In this document: piece after piece, positions 1-6,400 of the stretch
Layout of the letters: the number at the start of each line of letters is the position of its first letter
Numbering within the stretch: position 1 is the first letter of the stretch
From: Actinomycetota bacterium
Lineage (GTDB): Bacteria; Actinomycetota; Thermoleophilia; Solirubrobacterales; Solirubrobacteraceae
DNA length: 12,330 nucleotides
Direction of reading: 5' to 3'
NCBI GenBank assembly: GCA_009699915.1
Contig: WLNG01000018.1
Span: forward strand, 1 to 12,330
Notes under the pieces: model-generated
The model's database searches: none
Seen by the model: only the letters and a program-made list of their open reading frames with translations
Told to the model about the DNA's origin: nothing
Program-made: the position numbers and the translations under genes

Positions 1-18
1 CTGCATCTTCGCATGCAG
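1..18. repeat. Inverted repeat CTGCAT-N6-ATGCAG at the left edge
   Basis: A perfect 6-bp inverted repeat with a 6-nt spacer (CTTCGC) begins at the first base of the window. It may be the end of a terminator for a gene outside the window, or part of the upstream region of the acyltransferase gene. It may extend past the edge, which cannot be seen. Confidence 0.35.
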
Positions 19-30
19 TCGGGAGCCGCG

Positions 31-42
31 TGCCGATCGGCA
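31..42. promoter_or_regulatory. 12-bp perfect palindrome upstream of the acyltransferase gene (candidate operator)
   Basis: TGCCGATCGGCA is a perfect palindrome 39 nt before the GTG start. A TANNNT-type -10 candidate (TAGTGT, 56-61) follows, so the palindrome would overlap the -35 position of that promoter. This is what a repressor site would look like, but palindromes built around CGATCG are frequent in GC-rich DNA, so this is only a candidate. Confidence 0.3.
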
Positions 43-81
43 GCCTGCACGGCGGTAGTGTGCGCCACGGAGGGGAAGGTT

Positions 82-1485
82 GTGGCCCAGGAGCACTTCG
101 ATCGACTGACCGCGCTCGACGCGTCGTTCCTCGTACAAGAGGGGCCGACCTCGCACATGCACATCGGCGCCGTGACCACCTTCGAGGGTCCACCGCCGCG
201 GTTCGAGGACTTCCTCGACACGATCCGCGAGCGGTTGCATCTGGTTCCGCGGTACCGCCAGCGCCTCACCTACCCGCCGATGGCCACGGGCCGGCCGGTC
301 TGGACCGACGACCCGGCCTTCACGATCGACTACCACGTGCGGCAGACCGCGCTCCCGGCACCGGGCAGCGACCAGCAGCTGCACCGGCTGGTCTCGCGGA
401 TCTTCTCCCGCCAGCTCGACCGCACTCGCCCGCTCTGGGAGATGTGGGTCGTCGAGGGCGTCTCCGGCGGGCGCTGGGCGCTCGTCTGGAAGACCCACCA
501 CGCGGTGATCGACGGCATCTCGGGCGTCGACCTCGGAACCGTCCTCTTCGACCTCTCTCCCGACGCCCCTCCGGTTGAGCACCCCGAGCGCCCCTGGCTC
601 CCGGCAGCAGAGCCCGGAGATACCGAGCTGCTCGTGTCAGGTGCCCTCGGCGCTGCAACGAACGCCGCGCGCGGCGTGAGCGCGCTCGCCTCGCTGCTCC
701 GGCGTCCTCAGGATGTCCTGCGCGAGGTCCGCGACGGCGCCGAGGGCGTCGGCGAACTGCTGCTGGCGGTGCTGAGCCCTGCGCCGAGCACCCCGCTCAA
801 CGTGGAGATCGGCCCGCACCGGCGCTACCGCGTCGTGGAGCGCCAGCTCGCCGAGTTCAAGGAGATCAAGGACGGGCTCGGCGGCACCGTCAACGACGTG
901 GTGCTCGCGGTGGTCACCGGCGCCCTGCGCGCGTGGCTGCATGGGCGCAACGTGCGCACGGAGGGACTCGAACTGCGCGCGCTCGTGCCGGTCTCCGTAC
1001 GAGCGCCGGGCGCCGGCGGCGAACTGGGCAACCAGATCGTGGCGATGCGCGGCCCGCTGCCGGTCTACATCGAGGACGGCGTGACGCGCCTACAGGTTGT
1101 GCGCGAGGAGATGGATGGCTTGAAGGAGTCCAAGCAGGCGGTCGGCGCGGCCGTCCTCGCCGGCGCGCAGGGGTTCGCGCCGCCGACGGTGCTCGCCCAG
1201 GCTTCGCGGATCAACTTCTCAACACGCCTCTTCAACCTGATCGTGACGAACGTCCCCGGGCCCCAGACCCCGCTCTACGTCATGGGGCGTCGCATGCTGC
1301 ACCTCCAGCCGATCGCCTTCCTTCCGCGCGACCACGCGCTCGCGATCGCGATCATGAGCTACGACGGGAAGATCGCCTTCGGACTGCTCGGCGATTACGA
1401 CGCCGTTCCGGACATCGACGACATCAAGTCAGCGCTCGATGGCGCGATCGACGAACTGCTGGTCGCCGCGCGCGCCGCTCAGTAG
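82..1485 (+). CDS. WS/DGAT-family O-acyltransferase (wax ester synthase / diacylglycerol acyltransferase)
   Basis: This family transfers acyl groups from acyl-CoA to long-chain alcohols or diacylglycerol, making wax esters or triacylglycerol for storage lipid inclusions. The 467-residue product has the usual family length. The catalytic HHxxxDG motif is HHAVIDG at residues 139-145, preceded by the RPLW motif at 116-119. NDVVL near 271-275 and TNVPGP at 389-394 belong to the C-terminal WES/DUF1298 half. The GTG at 82 was chosen as start because GGAGG at 69-73 sits 8 nt before it and the protein then begins with the typical MAQEHFDRLTALDASFL. An upstream ATG at 13 would add 23 unlikely residues. 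The stop overlaps the end of the convergent DUF59 gene by 7 nt. Substrate preference (wax ester or triacylglycerol) cannot be read from the sequence. The family call is secure. Confidence 0.95.
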   Translation: MAQEHFDRLTALDASFLVQEGPTSHMHIGAVTTFEGPPPRFEDFLDTIRERLHLVPRYRQRLTYPPMATGRPVWTDDPAFTIDYHVRQTALPAPGSDQQLHRLVSRIFSRQLDRTRPLWEMWVVEGVSGGRWALVWKTHHAVIDGISGVDLGTVLFDLSPDAPPVEHPERPWLPAAEPGDTELLVSGALGAATNAARGVSALASLLRRPQDVLREVRDGAEGVGELLLAVLSPAPSTPLNVEIGPHRRYRVVERQLAEFKEIKDGLGGTVNDVVLAVVTGALRAWLHGRNVRTEGLELRALVPVSVRAPGAGGELGNQIVAMRGPLPVYIEDGVTRLQVVREEMDGLKESKQAVGAAVLAGAQGFAPPTVLAQASRINFSTRLFNLIVTNVPGPQTPLYVMGRRMLHLQPIAFLPRDHALAIAIMSYDGKIAFGLLGDYDAVPDIDDIKSALDGAIDELLVAARAAQ

Positions 1486-1775
1486 CCGAGCGCGAACTTC
1501 GCGTCCTCGGACATCCGATCCGGTGTCCAAGGCGGCGTGAAGCTCAACTCCGAGGTGACCGTCTCGACGCCGTCGAGCTCGCCGACGAACTCCTCGATCT
1601 GCTCGGCGACCATCGGGCCGATCGGGCAGGCCGGCGTCGTCAGCGTGTACGTCACGTGGACGGCGGGGCCGTCAACGGAGATGTCGTAGATCAATCCGAG
1701 CTCGACGAAGTCCATCCCGAGCTCCGGGTCGATGATGTTCGTCAGGGCAGCTTCGACGTCGTCCACGGTGGCCAT
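1479..1775 (-). CDS. DUF59/MIP18-family iron-sulfur assembly protein (PaaD/SufT-like)
   Basis: The product has 98 residues, the normal size of a single-domain DUF59 (MIP18/FeS_assembly_P) protein. Family members act in maturation or repair of Fe-S clusters on client enzymes in the cytoplasm. The family pattern is visible: DPELGMDFVELGLIY at 16-30, then TTPACPIGP at 46-54, whose Cys50 is the conserved reactive or metal-binding cysteine. The C-terminal FTPPW...MSEDAKFALGY matches the usual PPW...S...LG ending. The ATG at 1775 was chosen because a TACACT box ends 6 nt before it, while there is no Shine-Dalgarno sequence; this fits a leaderless mRNA. No suf or paa genes are beside it, so whether it serves general Fe-S assembly or one specific enzyme is open. 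GltB and GltD in this window are Fe-S proteins, but no link is shown. Confidence 0.9.
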   Translation of the reverse strand: MATVDDVEAALTNIIDPELGMDFVELGLIYDISVDGPAVHVTYTLTTPACPIGPMVAEQIEEFVGELDGVETVTSELSFTPPWTPDRMSEDAKFALGY

Positions 1776-1781
1776 GGCCGC

Positions 1782-1787
1782 AGTGTA
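1782..1787 (-). promoter_or_regulatory. Predicted -10 box of the DUF59 gene (TACACT), leaderless arrangement
   Basis: On the minus strand TACACT is followed by 6 nt and then the ATG at 1775. With a usual 6-7 nt distance to the start point, transcription would begin at the A of the start codon. No convincing -35 hexamer is seen 17-18 nt upstream. Confidence 0.5.
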
Positions 1788-1839
1788 GAGCCGCCGAGCA
1801 CGACCGTCGCCGGTGCGGTAGCGTGCTTTTATCGTCACC

Positions 1840-2148
1840 TTGGCTGACAGCCCGGCGGTCTTGCACTGCAGCGGTGACGAGGATCGCTCGACACAGAGCC
1901 TGCGCCGCCCGGCCCTCTCGCGCGCACTCGCCGTCAACGAGGACCTGACCGTCGACTTCACGGGGCTCGAGTTCGCTGATACCTCGCTGATGCTCGACCT
2001 CGTCATGATCGCCCGCCGCCTGCGCGCTGCGGGCCACGCGATGCTCCTACGCCGTGCGGCGCCGCAGATCCTGACCCTGATCGAGATCGTCGGCCTCGAC
2101 CGGCTTGATGGCGTCGAGTTCGATCGGCGTCCCGCCGCCACCGCGTGA
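1840..2148 (+). CDS. STAS-domain protein (anti-sigma factor antagonist-like)
   Basis: This 102-residue protein has the pattern of a single STAS domain: a beta strand DLTVDFTGLEF (35-45), the loop ADTSL (46-50), a helix LDLVMIARRLRAAG (52-65), a strand AMLLRR, and a final helix ending in IVGLDRLDGVEF. STAS proteins of the SpoIIAA/RsbV type bind anti-sigma kinases and are switched by phosphorylation of Ser/Thr in a D[ST]S motif. Here D47-T48-S49 puts Thr48 at that position, and the glycine that usually follows is a leucine. A stop codon at 1819 in the same frame limits the start to TTG 1840 or TTG 1861; 1840 gives the fuller first strand, but neither has a good ribosome site. No kinase partner gene is adjacent. 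A lipid-transport (MlaB-like) STAS role cannot be excluded. Confidence 0.75.
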   Translation: MADSPAVLHCSGDEDRSTQSLRRPALSRALAVNEDLTVDFTGLEFADTSLMLDLVMIARRLRAAGHAMLLRRAAPQILTLIEIVGLDRLDGVEFDRRPAATA

Positions 2149-2183
2149 CGGCGCCTCTTCAGGATCCCTTCATCGGCTTCTCG

Positions 2184-2189
2184 TAGCCT
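2184..2189 (+). promoter_or_regulatory. Predicted -10 box of the fxsA-like gene (TAGCCT)
   Basis: TAGCCT lies 12 nt before the ATG at 2202, inside the 53-nt gap after the STAS gene. It would give a very short leader of about 6 nt. The same GTAGCCT string stands before the protease and monooxygenase genes. A GGGA at 2193-2196 is the only ribosome-site-like sequence. The -35 region is weak. Confidence 0.4.
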
Positions 2190-2201
2190 CACGGGACAGA
2201 G

Positions 2202-2705
2202 ATGCCGGTCCTCCTGCTCCTCCTCTTCATCCTGGTGCCGATCGCCGAAATCTGGACGATCATCCAGGTCGGCCAGTTCATCGGCATCCTGCCGACGATC
2301 GCGCTCTTGATCGCCGACTCGCTGCTCGGGGCTTGGCTCCTGCGTCAGCAGGGACGCAGCGCCTGGCGGCGCCTGCGCACGGCGCTCGCCGAGGGTCGCG
2401 TCCCTGCACGCGAGACGGCCGACGGGGCACTGATCATTCTCGGCGGCACACTGCTGCTCACACCGGGCTTTTTGACCGACATCCTCGGCGTGCTGCTGCT
2501 CGTCCCGCCGACCCGCGCGCTGATCCGGCGTTTCGTGGCTCCGCGGCTCGTGATGACCGGAGCGAGCGCCGCCGGCGGTCCCGCAGCCTGGACCGTGCGC
2601 GGCGCGGCCTGGGGTGCACAGCGCGCAACGCGCACCTACGACGCCGAGGGGACCGCCATCGATGCAGATGCGCGTGAGCTGCCACGGCAGGACGGGCCAC
2701 GCTGA
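2202..2705 (+). CDS. fxsA: FxsA-family cytoplasmic membrane protein
   Basis: The 167-residue product matches the FxsA pattern. It has a hydrophobic N-terminus with VPIAEIWTIIQVG (12-24), a second membrane segment ending in DSLLGAWLLRQQG (39-51), a short polar loop with EGRVPARETADG (64-75), and a third segment with the signature GGTLLLTPGFLTDILGVLLLVPPTR (81-105, read in two pieces). A basic, Ala-rich cytoplasmic tail of about 60 residues follows. In Escherichia coli FxsA overproduction relieves phage T7 exclusion by the F plasmid; its normal function is unknown. The stop TGA shares its A with the ATG of the next gene (TGATG), so the two are probably translated together. The symbol is given for family membership only. 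Confidence 0.9.
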   Translation: MPVLLLLLFILVPIAEIWTIIQVGQFIGILPTIALLIADSLLGAWLLRQQGRSAWRRLRTALAEGRVPARETADGALIILGGTLLLTPGFLTDILGVLLLVPPTRALIRRFVAPRLVMTGASAAGGPAAWTVRGAAWGAQRATRTYDAEGTAIDADARELPRQDGPR

Positions 2706-3604
2706 TGGAGATCCTGCCCGACTTCGAAGAACCGCGGGCCAGCACCGGCGACGCGTTCAGCGACGCCGTGACCGTCTCGTTCGGCGACCCGGACCGCGGA
2801 CTCTTCGGCACGTTGCGCCTCGGGCTGGTGGCGGGAACGCAGGCGAGCGGGCTCGTCCTCCTCTTCCACGGTGACGAGATCGCCGCTGTCTGCGCCGAGG
2901 GCAGCGTGGAGACGGCCGAGGCGGACTCTTGGAGCACTATCGGGGCGGCGGGCATCGACCTGCAGACCGTCGAGCCGCTGCACTCGTGGCGGGTCTCCTG
3001 GGCGGGGGATGATGCGAGCCTCGACCTTGAGCTGAAGGCCTGCGGCGCGGCCGGCGCGCTGGCCGAAAAGAGCCCGGTCGCAAAGCTCGGCGGCATGGCT
3101 GGGTACGAGCAGCCGCTGCGCGTTCGGGGCAGTGCGCAGATCGGCGGAACGCGGCTGCGCATCGACGGCCTCGGCCAGCGCGGACGCTCCTGGGGCGATC
3201 CGAACTGGGCGGGGATCTCGCGCACCCGCACCGTCAGCGCATGGTTCGGCGATCGCGCGCTGACGCTGGCCGCGATCACGCCCGATCGCACCGACGGCCA
3301 CGGATCCGATGCGATAGCCGCCACGATGTTCAGCCCGGGACCGGGCGGAGCGCCGGTCGCGGTCCCGGTCGCAGATCCGCGGATCTCGACCACCTTTGAC
3401 GAGGATGGCCGTCAGCTCCGGGCCGGGCTGGAACTGTGGATCGACGATGATGGTCCGCCGCTGCGGGCCAATGGGGAGGTCCTCTGCGGAACGACGCTCG
3501 ACCTCGGGCGCCTGCGCCTCGACACGGCCTTTCTGCGCTGGCACGGACCGGACGGCGAAACCGGCGTTGGGCGCTACGACATGCTGCGCCGCGCCGACGG
3601 CTGA
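2705..3604 (+). CDS. CrtC/AttH-like (DUF7064/DUF7065-type) beta-barrel protein
   Basis: This 299-residue protein has no signal peptide or membrane segment and is rich in alternating beta-strand patterns. The best landmark is GLGQRGRSWGDPNW at 155-168, which resembles the G.R..SWG...W motif of the actinobacterial DUF7064 and hydroxyneurosporene hydratase (CrtC)/AttH lipocalin-like families. The first half (about 12-145) and second half (about 146-296) would be the two barrels of that fold. Such proteins are thought to handle hydrophobic substrates, but most have no known reaction, and no carotenoid genes are visible here, so a CrtC activity should not be assumed. The start overlaps the fxsA stop by one base, arguing for joint expression. 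It converges with the next gene, with only 7 nt between stops. The family call rests on one motif and the overall pattern. Confidence 0.6.
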   Translation: MEILPDFEEPRASTGDAFSDAVTVSFGDPDRGLFGTLRLGLVAGTQASGLVLLFHGDEIAAVCAEGSVETAEADSWSTIGAAGIDLQTVEPLHSWRVSWAGDDASLDLELKACGAAGALAEKSPVAKLGGMAGYEQPLRVRGSAQIGGTRLRIDGLGQRGRSWGDPNWAGISRTRTVSAWFGDRALTLAAITPDRTDGHGSDAIAATMFSPGPGGAPVAVPVADPRISTTFDEDGRQLRAGLELWIDDDGPPLRANGEVLCGTTLDLGRLRLDTAFLRWHGPDGETGVGRYDMLRRADG

Positions 3605-3611
3605 CCGCGCG

Positions 3612-4067
3612 CTAGTTCTCGGAGCCGAGCCGGTCCCAGAGATAGAGCTCCAGGCACTCCTGCGCGAGCTCCACCGCCTGCTCGCGCGGGAGCAGCGGGA
3701 GAACCGCCTCAAGCGCCTGGTCCTCAGAAATGCCGGACTCGAATGCCTCCTCGCCGCGGAAGCCGGCGGCGATCTTCAGGGCCTCGCGCCGGTTCTCGCC
3801 GAGCGAGGAGAAGACGCCGACGAGGAAGTCCCGGTTGGCGATCGGCTGCCCGACCTCCAGCGATGCGTGCCACGCGGCGAGCATTGACAGGTCGTGCTCG
3901 TCGAGGTCGGCAACGGCCCTGACATAGTGCGACTCGAGCTCGTTCTCTGGGATCGCATCGACCCAAGAGCGGACGAGCTCACCCAGCAGCTGACGCCGAG
4001 CCTCGCGGCCGATGGACTCGGCGATCACGCGGATTGCGTCGTGGGGTTCGATGAAGCAGAGGGGCAT
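3612..4067 (-). CDS. Hypothetical acidic, helical protein
   Basis: I do not recognise this 151-residue protein. It is acidic and apparently all-helical, with no signal peptide, no membrane segment and a single cysteine (Cys4). Visible segments are an N-terminal helix AIRVIAESIGREARRQLLGELV, a middle stretch DLSMLAAWHASLEVG, and Glu/Leu-rich C-terminal helices ending in AQECLELYLWDRLGSEN (that stretch holds a second cysteine). ATG 4067 is preceded on its strand by GGGAG about 11 nt upstream, a loose but usable ribosome site. It lies 66 nt after the sigma-factor stop on the same strand, so it could be read from the sigma promoter. Coding is supported by codon-position composition and by its close fit between neighbours. 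The middle part faintly recalls the C-terminal half of HDOD proteins, which is too weak to name it. Confidence 0.7.
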   Translation of the reverse strand: MPLCFIEPHDAIRVIAESIGREARRQLLGELVRSWVDAIPENELESHYVRAVADLDEHDLSMLAAWHASLEVGQPIANRDFLVGVFSSLGENRREALKIAAGFRGEEAFESGISEDQALEAVLPLLPREQAVELAQECLELYLWDRLGSEN

Positions 4068-4133
4068 CGACAGGGCGGCTCCCGCCGGAGAGGGTTGGCA
4101 GTTGGCGGGAAGCTACGCGGCCGACCGGACGTC

Positions 4134-5330
4134 TCAGGGCCCTTCGAGCCCGAGCTCAGCGGCCGCGGAGACCGACGGCTGCGGCGTCGTGACGGGCGCC
4201 GTCACGGGCTCTGGTGCGGGGGTGCTGCGGGCGGTGCGCGGTCGCGGGACCGAAGCGGCGACCACGCGGTCCCTGACGGGCTGCGGTGGCCGACGGGCCG
4301 CGACGGCGGGCACCGAGGATGGCGAGGTCCGAATCGCTGCCGGCGGCCTGCGGTCCGGCGCCGCTGCGGGGCGTGCAACCTCGACCGCCGTCATCCCGCC
4401 CCCCGCGATCGCGGCCGAGGCCGCGGCGACGGCCGTCAGCTTGCCGGCCGACGTCAGGGCGCTCGCAGTCAGCAGCTGGACGCGCATCGCCGAGGCCGCC
4501 GCCCGCTCTCCGAGCCAGGCGGTTGCCGTCTCGAGCGCGCGACCGACTGCGTGCTCGGACGCTTCAGGAGCGGCCCCGCACACCAGACCCGCGGGAAGGA
4601 GCACGCCGAGCGGTGCGCTGGAGCGGTGCAGTTCGCGCACCAGCGCGCGACACGCCGGGCAGGCGCGCAGGTGCGGACGCAGTTCGAGCAACTCGTCGGG
4701 CGCGGCCTCACCGTCGACGACCGCCGAGAGCAGCGGCTCCCAGCGGCGACACTCCTCCCCCGCCTCGATCCCCGCAAAGCGTTCCAGAAAGCTCCTACGG
4801 CCCTCATAAAGGCAACGGTTGACCTTCGTGCGCGACCATCCGGTGAGCTCTTGGATCTCCTCGTAGCTGTTGCCCTGAGCGCGCAGCCAGAGCGCGCGGA
4901 CCTCCTGCGGCTTCAGACGCTGGAGCGCCTCGGCCGACCGTGCCACGAGATCGGCGCCGAGCGCCTGATCCTCCGGCGAGGCCGTGGTGCGGCTCTCGAT
5001 CCCGTCAAAGTCGACCTCGACGACGCCGAGGTCGCGCTGGCGGCTGCGACGGACGGCCATCGCCTCGTGCTTGACGACTGTGCGCAACCAACTCGGGGCG
5101 CGCTCGGGATCGAGGCGATGCGCATGCCGCAGGAAGATCTCCAGGCCGCGCTGGTAGGCGTCGTGCGCGTCATCGGCGCAGAGGCTGTGCCGCCGCGCGA
5201 GACGCATCAGGCTCTCCGCATGGAGCCGGATGACCTCGACGACGAACCTCTCCCGCTCGGCCGCGCTCAGGCTGCGACCGATGGCGTCGGGCGGGGGGAA
5301 AGCGTCGGGCTCGGTGGGCGTCGTCGTCAT
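4134..5330 (-). CDS. ECF-type sigma-70 factor fused to zinc-finger anti-sigma-like domain and hydrophobic C-terminal segment
   Basis: With ATG 5330 the product has 398 residues, about twice a simple ECF sigma factor. Region 2 spans about 31-99 (the helix HAESLMRLARRHSL through SWLRTVVKHEAMAVRRSRQR). Region 4 spans about 135-183, with the helix-turn-helix SYEEIQELTGWSRTKVNRCL. A ZAS-type zinc finger follows: Cys194, then His220-x3-Cys224-x2-Cys227 in HLRACPAC. After an Ala-rich linker there is a weak hydrophobic segment near 297-317 and a Pro/Ala/Arg-rich tail of about 80 residues. The sigma part should bind core RNA polymerase; the zinc finger probably restrains it, as in ECF families with C-terminal extensions. 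An in-frame GTG at 5357 would add 9 residues; neither start has a clear ribosome site, and ATG 5330 is preferred because 5340-5357 is an inverted repeat. Targets are unknown. Confidence 0.9.
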   Translation of the reverse strand: MTTTPTEPDAFPPPDAIGRSLSAAERERFVVEVIRLHAESLMRLARRHSLCADDAHDAYQRGLEIFLRHAHRLDPERAPSWLRTVVKHEAMAVRRSRQRDLGVVEVDFDGIESRTTASPEDQALGADLVARSAEALQRLKPQEVRALWLRAQGNSYEEIQELTGWSRTKVNRCLYEGRRSFLERFAGIEAGEECRRWEPLLSAVVDGEAAPDELLELRPHLRACPACRALVRELHRSSAPLGVLLPAGLVCGAAPEASEHAVGRALETATAWLGERAAASAMRVQLLTASALTSAGKLTAVAAASAAIAGGGMTAVEVARPAAAPDRRPPAAIRTSPSSVPAVAARRPPQPVRDRVVAASVPRPRTARSTPAPEPVTAPVTTPQPSVSAAAELGLEGP

Positions 5331-5339
5331 GCACTCGGC

Positions 5340-5357
5340 GTGTGGCAGGTTCCACAC
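5340..5357. promoter_or_regulatory. Inverted repeat GTGTGG-N6-CCACAC before the sigma-factor gene
   Basis: A perfect 6-bp inverted repeat with a 6-nt spacer lies 10-27 nt before ATG 5330. It could be an operator or a small hairpin in the mRNA leader. If translation starts at GTG 5357 instead, it would be coding sequence. The minus strand also reads GGAACC here, an ECF -35-like string, but no matching -10 element lies at the right distance upstream of the start. Confidence 0.3.
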
Positions 5358-5401
5358 CGCCTAGCGCGACCATCGCGCAGGAACTCCCCCGAGAGCGAGG
5401 A

Positions 5402-5428
5402 ACAAATGCCGCTCAGAGCGGCGTTTGT
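5402..5428 (-). terminator. Hairpin after the protease gene, probable intrinsic terminator
   Basis: The arms ACAAATGCCGCT (5402-5413) and AGCGGCGTTTGT (5417-5428) pair over 12 positions around a 3-nt loop, with a single non-Watson-Crick pair that is G-U on one strand. On the minus strand the hairpin starts 34 nt after the protease stop, and its 3' arm runs into ATTTGTTCC, a short U-rich tail. It separates the protease gene from the sigma-factor gene downstream, so the sigma gene probably has its own promoter. Confidence 0.7.
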
Positions 5429-5462
5429 GCTCGTCGGCTGGCCGGACGTCCGACCCTCCGGA

Positions 5463-6365
5463 TCAGTTGTCCTGGACGTCCGTGTAGAACGCCTGGGCGA
5501 CCGCGCCCAGATAGGGCCCGAAGACCCAGTCGGAGAGCGAGGCGTAGCCGAAGCTCGTGACGCTCGCGACATTGCCGTCGACGCCGATCCAGGCGCCCCC
5601 GCTGCTGCCCCCGGGCCACTTGCAGCGCACGCCAATCGGCTTGGGATCGCTGGAGATGCTCGGATCGTCGCCCGCGTAGCGCGTCGCGCACTTGTAGAGG
5701 TACTGGCCGGAATACTTGCCGCTGGCGGGATACCCGTAGAGCGTGTACGCCTGGTCGCGCGCGCCGGAGAAGGTGATCGCGCGCCCACCGCCGAGCGTGC
5801 CGGTGAGCGTCGTGCCGCCGTTCGTCGCGACCTTCGCGGCTCCGTTGTCGAACGAGAAGTCCTCCGAATCGTGCCATGCCTGCGTTGTGTAGACCGCCGT
5901 CGCCGCCCAAGCACCGTACGGCTCGCTAGAACCCGACTTCGCCGGGACGAAGACGAAGTTCGTCGCGTAGCCGGAGGCGGCGTCCCAGACGCAGTGGCCC
6001 GCGGTAAGCACGGTGCTCCCGTTGACGCTCGCGACCGCGGTGCCGGAGCAGACGTAGTTCGACTTGCCGAAGGTCATGTAGACCTTGCCGTTGGTCCTGC
6101 CGGGGAAGCCGAGCCGTTCCGTGTTGCCCACCTGCGTGATCGTGTAGGCCGAAGTCGTCGAGCCGCCGCCGCCGGACTTGGCGAGCGCGCGGGGCTTGGC
6201 GGCAGCCTTGCGCGCGGGGGTCCAGTAGGCGAGGACCTGCGCGGGAATCTGCCCGGTGGCCTTCCCTACCGCTCCCGGGACGGTCGGCGCCGCGGCTGCT
6301 GGTCCGACGAGGGCGACGAGGACGAGTGCGAAGGCGCAGAGCGTTGCGACGGAGGTGCGTCCCAT
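5463..6365 (-). CDS. Secreted trypsin-like serine protease (S1/glutamyl endopeptidase-like)
   Basis: The 300-residue product starts with a signal peptide (MGR, hydrophobic core at 5-20, likely cleavage after AAA near 26). A pro-like segment with a Gly-rich linker (SGGGGS, 64-69) follows. The protease domain runs from about 75 to 297. Catalytic residues are His124 in LTAGHC, Ser255 in GGSSGG, and an acidic residue at Asp173 or Asp169 in EDFSFDNGAA. Cys106-Cys125 flank the histidine, and Cys226-Cys248 could form a second disulphide, which fits an extracellular enzyme. No membrane anchor or sorting signal follows, so it is probably released. The ATG at 6365 has a TAGCCT box 6 nt upstream and no ribosome site, consistent with a leaderless mRNA. 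A hairpin follows the stop. Specificity (Glu, Lys/Arg or other) cannot be read. Confidence 0.9.
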   Translation of the reverse strand: MGRTSVATLCAFALVLVALVGPAAAAPTVPGAVGKATGQIPAQVLAYWTPARKAAAKPRALAKSGGGGSTTSAYTITQVGNTERLGFPGRTNGKVYMTFGKSNYVCSGTAVASVNGSTVLTAGHCVWDAASGYATNFVFVPAKSGSSEPYGAWAATAVYTTQAWHDSEDFSFDNGAAKVATNGGTTLTGTLGGGRAITFSGARDQAYTLYGYPASGKYSGQYLYKCATRYAGDDPSISSDPKPIGVRCKWPGGSSGGAWIGVDGNVASVTSFGYASLSDWVFGPYLGAVAQAFYTDVQDN

Positions 6366-6371
6366 GGCAGA

Positions 6372-6377
6372 AGGCTA
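6372..6377 (-). promoter_or_regulatory. Predicted -10 box of the protease gene (TAGCCT), leaderless arrangement
   Basis: On the minus strand CCGGTAGCCT is followed by 6 nt and the ATG at 6365, so the start point would fall at the start codon. The same CCGGTAGCCT string precedes the monooxygenase gene. A -35 hexamer is not evident, which could mean that an activator is needed. Confidence 0.5.
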
Positions 6378-6400
6378 CCGGGGCGCCATGCCGGCGCGCA

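Noticed and set aside
933..1847. A 304-codon open frame on the + strand
   Set aside because: It is out of frame inside the acyltransferase gene and runs through the DUF59 gene. The product is Arg/Ala-rich without motifs.
1776..2192. Upstream extension of the DUF59 frame to a 237-residue protein
   Set aside because: The extra N-terminus is Arg/Ser-rich, antisense to the STAS gene, and crosses the TACACT promoter box. The family is about 100 residues long.
3612..4067. Assignment of the acidic hypothetical protein to the HDOD family
   Set aside because: Only a faint likeness in the FLVGVFSSLGENRREAL stretch. The HDOD core motifs are absent.
5443..5481. Two GGACGTCC palindromes 30 bp apart near the protease stop
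   Set aside because: One copy is inside the coding sequence, the string is short, and GGACGTC also occurs near 4127. This is within chance for this base composition.
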